Assembly: GCA_036562495.1 (NCBI GenBank)
Contig: DATCKA010000070.1
Span: forward strand, 111,054 to 175,053
Length of the DNA stretch: 64,000 nucleotides
Reading direction: 5' to 3'
Source: Geochorda sp036562495
GTDB taxonomy: Bacteria; Bacillota; Limnochordia; Limnochordales; Geochordaceae
Every line of letters starts with the position of its first letter. Within the stretch, counting starts at the first letter, position 1. Shown in pieces: positions 61,012 through 64,000 of this stretch. The notes under the pieces are model-generated. The model had not been told where the DNA came from. It made no database searches and saw nothing but the letters and a program-made list of their open reading frames with translations. The translations under genes were made by a program, and so were the position numbers.

Positions 61012-62844
61012 GTGGCTGAAGCCGTGAAAGCGCTCACCATCGCTCGCCGCCGCGGGATGACCATCCGGGTGGCCGGCGAATCGGGCGAGGGGGTCATCAC
61101 GGCAGGGGAGATGCTGACCTGGGCGCTGGCCCGGGCCGGCTTGTGGGTCACCACGTTTCGCACCTACCCTGCCGAGATCAAGGGCGGGCCCTGCATGTTC
61201 CAGGTGCGCTTCGACCGCAAGCCCCTGGACTCTCCGACGGGGCCGGCCGACGTCCTCATCGCCTTCAACGACGAGGCCATCGCCCTGCACCAGCACGCGG
61301 TGCGTCCGGGAGGCGTCATCCTCTACGACCGCCACGACGACGGCAGCGAGCCGGCCGGGCTCAGGCCCGACGTGACCGCCCGGGCGGTCCCCTTCGGCAA
61401 GGTGGCGCTGGAGAGCCTACAAAACCGCCTCGCCAAAAACATGGTGGCCCTGGGCGCGACCTACGCCGCCATGGATCTGCCGCTGGACTCGGCCAAGGAG
61501 TTCGTCGCACGCCGGTTTGGCTCCAAGGGCGAGAGCGTGGTCTCGGTCAACGTCCGCGCCCTGGAGCTCGGCTACGAGCTTGCCCGTGAGCAGCTCGCGG
61601 GGCTCGGTCGGCTGGCCGAGCTCTCCGAGGAGGATGACACGACGGCCGGCGCTTCCGACGGCGCCACCGGCCGCATGGTCATCTCGGGCAACCAGGCCCT
61701 GAGCATCGGGGCCATCGCAGGCGGCTGCCGCTACTACGCCGGGTACCCCATCACCCCCGCCAGCGATATCCTGGAGTTCATGGCGGCGCAGTTGCCCGCT
61801 TTCGGCGGGGTGACGGTCCAGACCGAGGACGAGATGGCGGCCCTGGCCTCGGCGCTGGGCGCCTCCTTCGGCGGCGTGCCGTCGATGACCGCCACGTCCG
61901 GACCCGGCCTCTCGCTGATGGTGGAGCTCATCGGGCTGGGGGTCATGAGCGAGCTGCCGGTGGTCATCGTGGACGTGCAGCGAGCCGGCCCCAGCACGGG
62001 CATGCCCACCAAGACCGAGCAGGGTGACCTCAATCTGGCCGTCTACGGCGGTCACGGCGATGCGCCCCGCATCGTGGTGGCCCCCGTCAGCGTGGCCGAC
62101 TGCCTGGACGTGGGGCGCCGGGCCTTCCAGCTGGCCGGCCGCTACCAGACGCCGGTCATCGTGCTGAGCGAGCTGGTGCTCGCCCAGCGGACCGAGAGCC
62201 TGCCCGTGCCCCGCGGGGCTGACCTGGTGCTGGATGTCGAGTGGGGCGGGGCCGACGCCGATGGCAAGGCCAACGGCAGGCTCGACGGGTACTATCCCCG
62301 CTACGTGGATGCAGGAGACGGGGTCTCGATGCGCCCGTTGCCGGGCGATCCGGCCGGGCTGCACGTCATCACAGGCCTGGAGCACGACGAGTATGGCCAC
62401 CCCAACTACGAGCCCGAGATGCACCGGCGCATGTCCGACAAGCGCCGGCGCAAGCTCGAGGCGCTTCAGCGGGAGGTAGAGGCCAACCCCGGCACCTGGG
62501 TGGAGCGCTTCGGCCGCGAGGGAGCCCGCATCGGCCTCTTGGGGTGGGGGGCGACCTACGGCGCGGCCAAGGAGGCGGCCGAGCTGGCGGAGCAGCTGGG
62601 GATCGCCGTGCGGGGCCTTTGGATCAAGATGCTCTCGCCCTTGCCGACCCGCACGGTGGAGGCGTTCGTGCGGGACCTGGACGTGGTCATCGTCCCGGAG
62701 GTCAACGCGAGCGGGCAGTTGGCCCGTTACCTGGAGGCCAACGGCATCCGCGGCAACATCGTGTCGATGGTCAAGTACGAGGGGCTGCCCTTCTCGGCCG
62801 ACGAGATCCTGGCCCGCATCGTGGAGGTGGCCAAGGGCTCATGA
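61012..62844 (+). CDS. korA: 2-oxoacid:ferredoxin oxidoreductase alpha subunit (gamma-alpha fusion)
   Basis: KorA of the 2-oxoglutarate (or related 2-oxoacid):ferredoxin oxidoreductase, which makes acyl-CoA and reduced ferredoxin. The 610-residue product fuses the gamma domain (MTIRVAGESGEGVITAGEMLTWALARAGLWVTTFRTYPAEIKGGPCMFQVRF) and the alpha domain (GNQALSIGAIAGGCRYYAGYPITPASDILEF, DEMAALASALGASFGG, SGPGLSLM). The GTG follows GGAGGGGAGG. The stop overlaps korB as ATGA. The fused form suggests a 2-oxoglutarate or branched 2-oxoacid substrate; specificity is not fixed. Confidence 0.92.
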   Translation: MAEAVKALTIARRRGMTIRVAGESGEGVITAGEMLTWALARAGLWVTTFRTYPAEIKGGPCMFQVRFDRKPLDSPTGPADVLIAFNDEAIALHQHAVRPGGVILYDRHDDGSEPAGLRPDVTARAVPFGKVALESLQNRLAKNMVALGATYAAMDLPLDSAKEFVARRFGSKGESVVSVNVRALELGYELAREQLAGLGRLAELSEEDDTTAGASDGATGRMVISGNQALSIGAIAGGCRYYAGYPITPASDILEFMAAQLPAFGGVTVQTEDEMAALASALGASFGGVPSMTATSGPGLSLMVELIGLGVMSELPVVIVDVQRAGPSTGMPTKTEQGDLNLAVYGGHGDAPRIVVAPVSVADCLDVGRRAFQLAGRYQTPVIVLSELVLAQRTESLPVPRGADLVLDVEWGGADADGKANGRLDGYYPRYVDAGDGVSMRPLPGDPAGLHVITGLEHDEYGHPNYEPEMHRRMSDKRRRKLEALQREVEANPGTWVERFGREGARIGLLGWGATYGAAKEAAELAEQLGIAVRGLWIKMLSPLPTRTVEAFVRDLDVVIVPEVNASGQLARYLEANGIRGNIVSMVKYEGLPFSADEILARIVEVAKGS

Positions 62845-63752
62845 GCATGGTCAAGACGTCGGCCCTACCCCGGCTCCAAGACGGCGTCGCCATGACGCCG
62901 GCGGACTACAAGGGCATCAAGCCCATCTGGTGCCCGGGTTGCGGCGACTACGGCATCCTCAACGCGCTGATCCAGGTGCTGACGCGCAATCAGGTGGACC
63001 CGGCCCGGCTGGCCATCGTCTCGGGCATCGGCTGCTCCGGGCGCTTCCCGGCCTTCGTCAAGAGCTACGGCTTTCACGGGGTGCACGGTCGGGTGCTGCC
63101 CGTGGCCACCGGGCTCAAGCTGGCCCGTCCCGACCTGACGGTCGTCGCGGTCGGGGGCGACGGCGACGGGCTGGCCATCGGCATGGGCCACCTGCCCCAT
63201 GCCATCCGGCGCAACGTCGACATCACCTACCTGCTCTTCGACAACCACATCTACGGCCTGACCAAGGGCCAGCCGTCTCCCACCACCGAGGTGGGGCACA
63301 AGACCCACGCCTCCCCCTACGGCGTCTCGGAGTACCCCATCAACCCGCTGGCCATGGCGCTGGTGGCGGGGGCCACCTTCGTGGCGAGGGGCTTCTCCAG
63401 CCACACCCGGCACCTGGCCGACCTCATCGAGGCGGCCCTGGCCCACCGGGGCTTCAGCTTCGTGCAGATCATGACGCCTTGCGTCACCTTCTACGACACG
63501 TACAAGCAGTGGAAGCAGCAGGCGTGGGAGCTGGGAGAGGATCACGATCCGTCGGACTTTCAGGCCGCGCTGCGGCTGGCCACCGAGGCGGAGGGGATGC
63601 CCATCGGCATCTTCTACCGGGTGGAGCGGCCGACGCTGATGGACCGCCTGGTGGCCGGCGCGAAGGATGCCGCGCGGCTCCAGAGCGGCACGCGCTACGA
63701 CCGGGAGGCGGACGCTCGACAGATCGACGCCCTGCTGCAGCGCTACCGGTGA
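62841..63752 (+). CDS. korB: 2-oxoacid:ferredoxin oxidoreductase beta subunit
   Basis: The TPP-binding subunit, 303 residues. Fe-S and TPP signatures are KPIWCPGCGDYGILNALIQVL, SGIGCSGRF, the TPP motif GGDGDGLAIGMGHLPHAIRRNVDITYLLFDNHIYGLTKGQPSPTT, and QIMTPCVTF. The ATG at 62841 overlaps the korA stop; a second ATG at 62847 is possible. A strong terminator follows. Confidence 0.94.
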   Translation: MSMVKTSALPRLQDGVAMTPADYKGIKPIWCPGCGDYGILNALIQVLTRNQVDPARLAIVSGIGCSGRFPAFVKSYGFHGVHGRVLPVATGLKLARPDLTVVAVGGDGDGLAIGMGHLPHAIRRNVDITYLLFDNHIYGLTKGQPSPTTEVGHKTHASPYGVSEYPINPLAMALVAGATFVARGFSSHTRHLADLIEAALAHRGFSFVQIMTPCVTFYDTYKQWKQQAWELGEDHDPSDFQAALRLATEAEGMPIGIFYRVERPTLMDRLVAGAKDAARLQSGTRYDREADARQIDALLQRYR

Positions 63753-63784
63753 GGGGCGTCGTCGCCCGCGAGGCAGATGCTGAA

Positions 63785-63814
63785 GGAGGCGGCCACCTGA
63801 CGGTGGCCGCCTCT
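63785..63814. terminator. Terminator after korB
   Basis: A perfect 12-bp stem (GAGGCGGCCACC and GGTGGCCGCCTC) with a TGAC loop, plus a GT closing pair. The downstream CTCTCCGTCT is T-poor. Being symmetric it also serves the opposing small gene. Confidence 0.7.
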
Positions 63815-63838
63815 CCGTCTCGGCACGACGTCGGAGGG

Positions 63839-63958
63839 TCAGTGGGTCACGATGCGCAACAGGAATCCCAGCAGGCTCAGCGCCGCTACGACGCCCAGCA
63901 CGTAGCCGAGCGGCAAGCTGGACGAAGAGGTGCGCGACGAAGGTGACTGTCTGGCCAC
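63839..63958 (-). CDS. 39-residue single-pass membrane peptide
   Basis: A GTG start with AGGAGGG 8 bases upstream opens a 40-codon frame: a short Ser-rich cytoplasmic-type start (ARQSPSSRTSSSS), a membrane helix LPLGYVLGVVAALSLLGFLL and the end RIVTH. It is followed by the korB terminator, and a TATAAT at 63988-63993 lies upstream. This combination supports a real gene. No family is recognised. Confidence 0.6.
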   Translation of the reverse strand: MARQSPSSRTSSSSLPLGYVLGVVAALSLLGFLLRIVTH

Positions 63959-63987
63959 GGCCGACTCCCTCCTACCGTCATCTTCCC

Positions 63988-63993
63988 ATTATA
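63988..63993 (-). promoter_or_regulatory. -10 box for the 39-residue membrane peptide
   Basis: A perfect TATAAT on the minus strand, 30 bases before the GTG at 63958. The -35 would lie past the end of the window and cannot be seen. Confidence 0.55.
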
Positions 63994-64000
63994 GTCCTAG

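Noticed and set aside
60881..61027. 48-codon ORF in the intergenic region before korA
   Set aside because: It overlaps the korA start, has only a GGTGGGG-like leader and no recognisable pattern. The 223-base gap is otherwise without a supported gene; a TAATAT near 60837 may be part of a korA promoter but lacks a -35.

Overview
This window is a very GC-rich (about 70% by eye) bacterial chromosome segment with dense genes, many GTG and TTG starts, and frequent ATGA/GTGA/TTGA stop-start overlaps. Gene content and order point to the Bacillota: the S10/spc/alpha ribosomal tail runs through secY-adk-map-KOW-infA-rpmJ-rpsM-rpsK-rpsD-rpoA-rplQ into ecfA1-ecfA2-ecfT-truA-rplM-rpsI, and there are prkA-yhbH-spoVR, a SpoVB-like flippase, two YpiB/ReoY-like proteins and yhaM. 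A cytochrome c maturation cassette and a LpxB-related glycosyltransferase beside this set suggest a deep, possibly diderm lineage such as Limnochordia. That placement is an inference. No insertion sequence, prophage, CRISPR array or rRNA was found.

Layout. 1-10.8 kb: ribosomal protein, secretion and RNA polymerase operon, then the ECF transporter core and tRNA pseudouridine synthase. A sigma-A-type promoter inside the end of truA drives rplM-rpsI. 11-15 kb: an amylo-alpha-1,6-glucosidase-like protein facing a class A penicillin-binding protein. 15-21 kb: thioredoxin, a 17-residue lysine-rich peptide ORF, an amidohydrolase, an aldehyde dehydrogenase and fumarase, with a strong terminator between the last two. 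20.8-26.9 kb: a YpiB-like gene, a small winged-helix protein, and the spoVR/yhbH/prkA stress-sporulation module behind a leader that carries an intrinsic terminator.

26.9-31 kb: a ccm operon (ccmE, a CcmI-tailed membrane protein, ccmA, ccmB, ccmC, ccmD). Its CcmE has CxxxY in place of HxxxY, the variant linked to CcmH-less cytochrome c maturation. 31-35 kb: YhaM-type exonuclease, PspC protein, a class V aminotransferase, tRNA-Arg(GCG) and a DUF501 protein. 35-38 kb: a flippase and the LpxB-related protein. 38-43 kb: an SOS mutasome (imuB, DUF6504, dnaE2) with two LexA-like boxes at its promoter, divergent from a second YpiB/IDEAL gene.

43.8-52 kb: signal peptidase I, an MPN-like/TM/LysM protein, Trm112-like protein, a phosphoesterase, uridine phosphorylase, cyclodeaminase, hisC with a short upstream ORF, a Nudix protein, glutamate formiminotransferase and a SWIM/exonuclease protein. 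52-64 kb: a secreted phosphodiester glycosidase, HAD phosphatase, a zinc-ribbon/TM/solute-binding-like fusion, an RlmI-like methyltransferase, a helical-repeat protein, a GT4 glycosyltransferase, 2-oxoacid:ferredoxin oxidoreductase korAB, and a 39-residue membrane peptide.

The most unusual items are the CcmE variant and its tailed partner, the prkA leader, the two unusual membrane fusions, the SOS-controlled mutasome, and several tiny genes with good ribosome binding sites.
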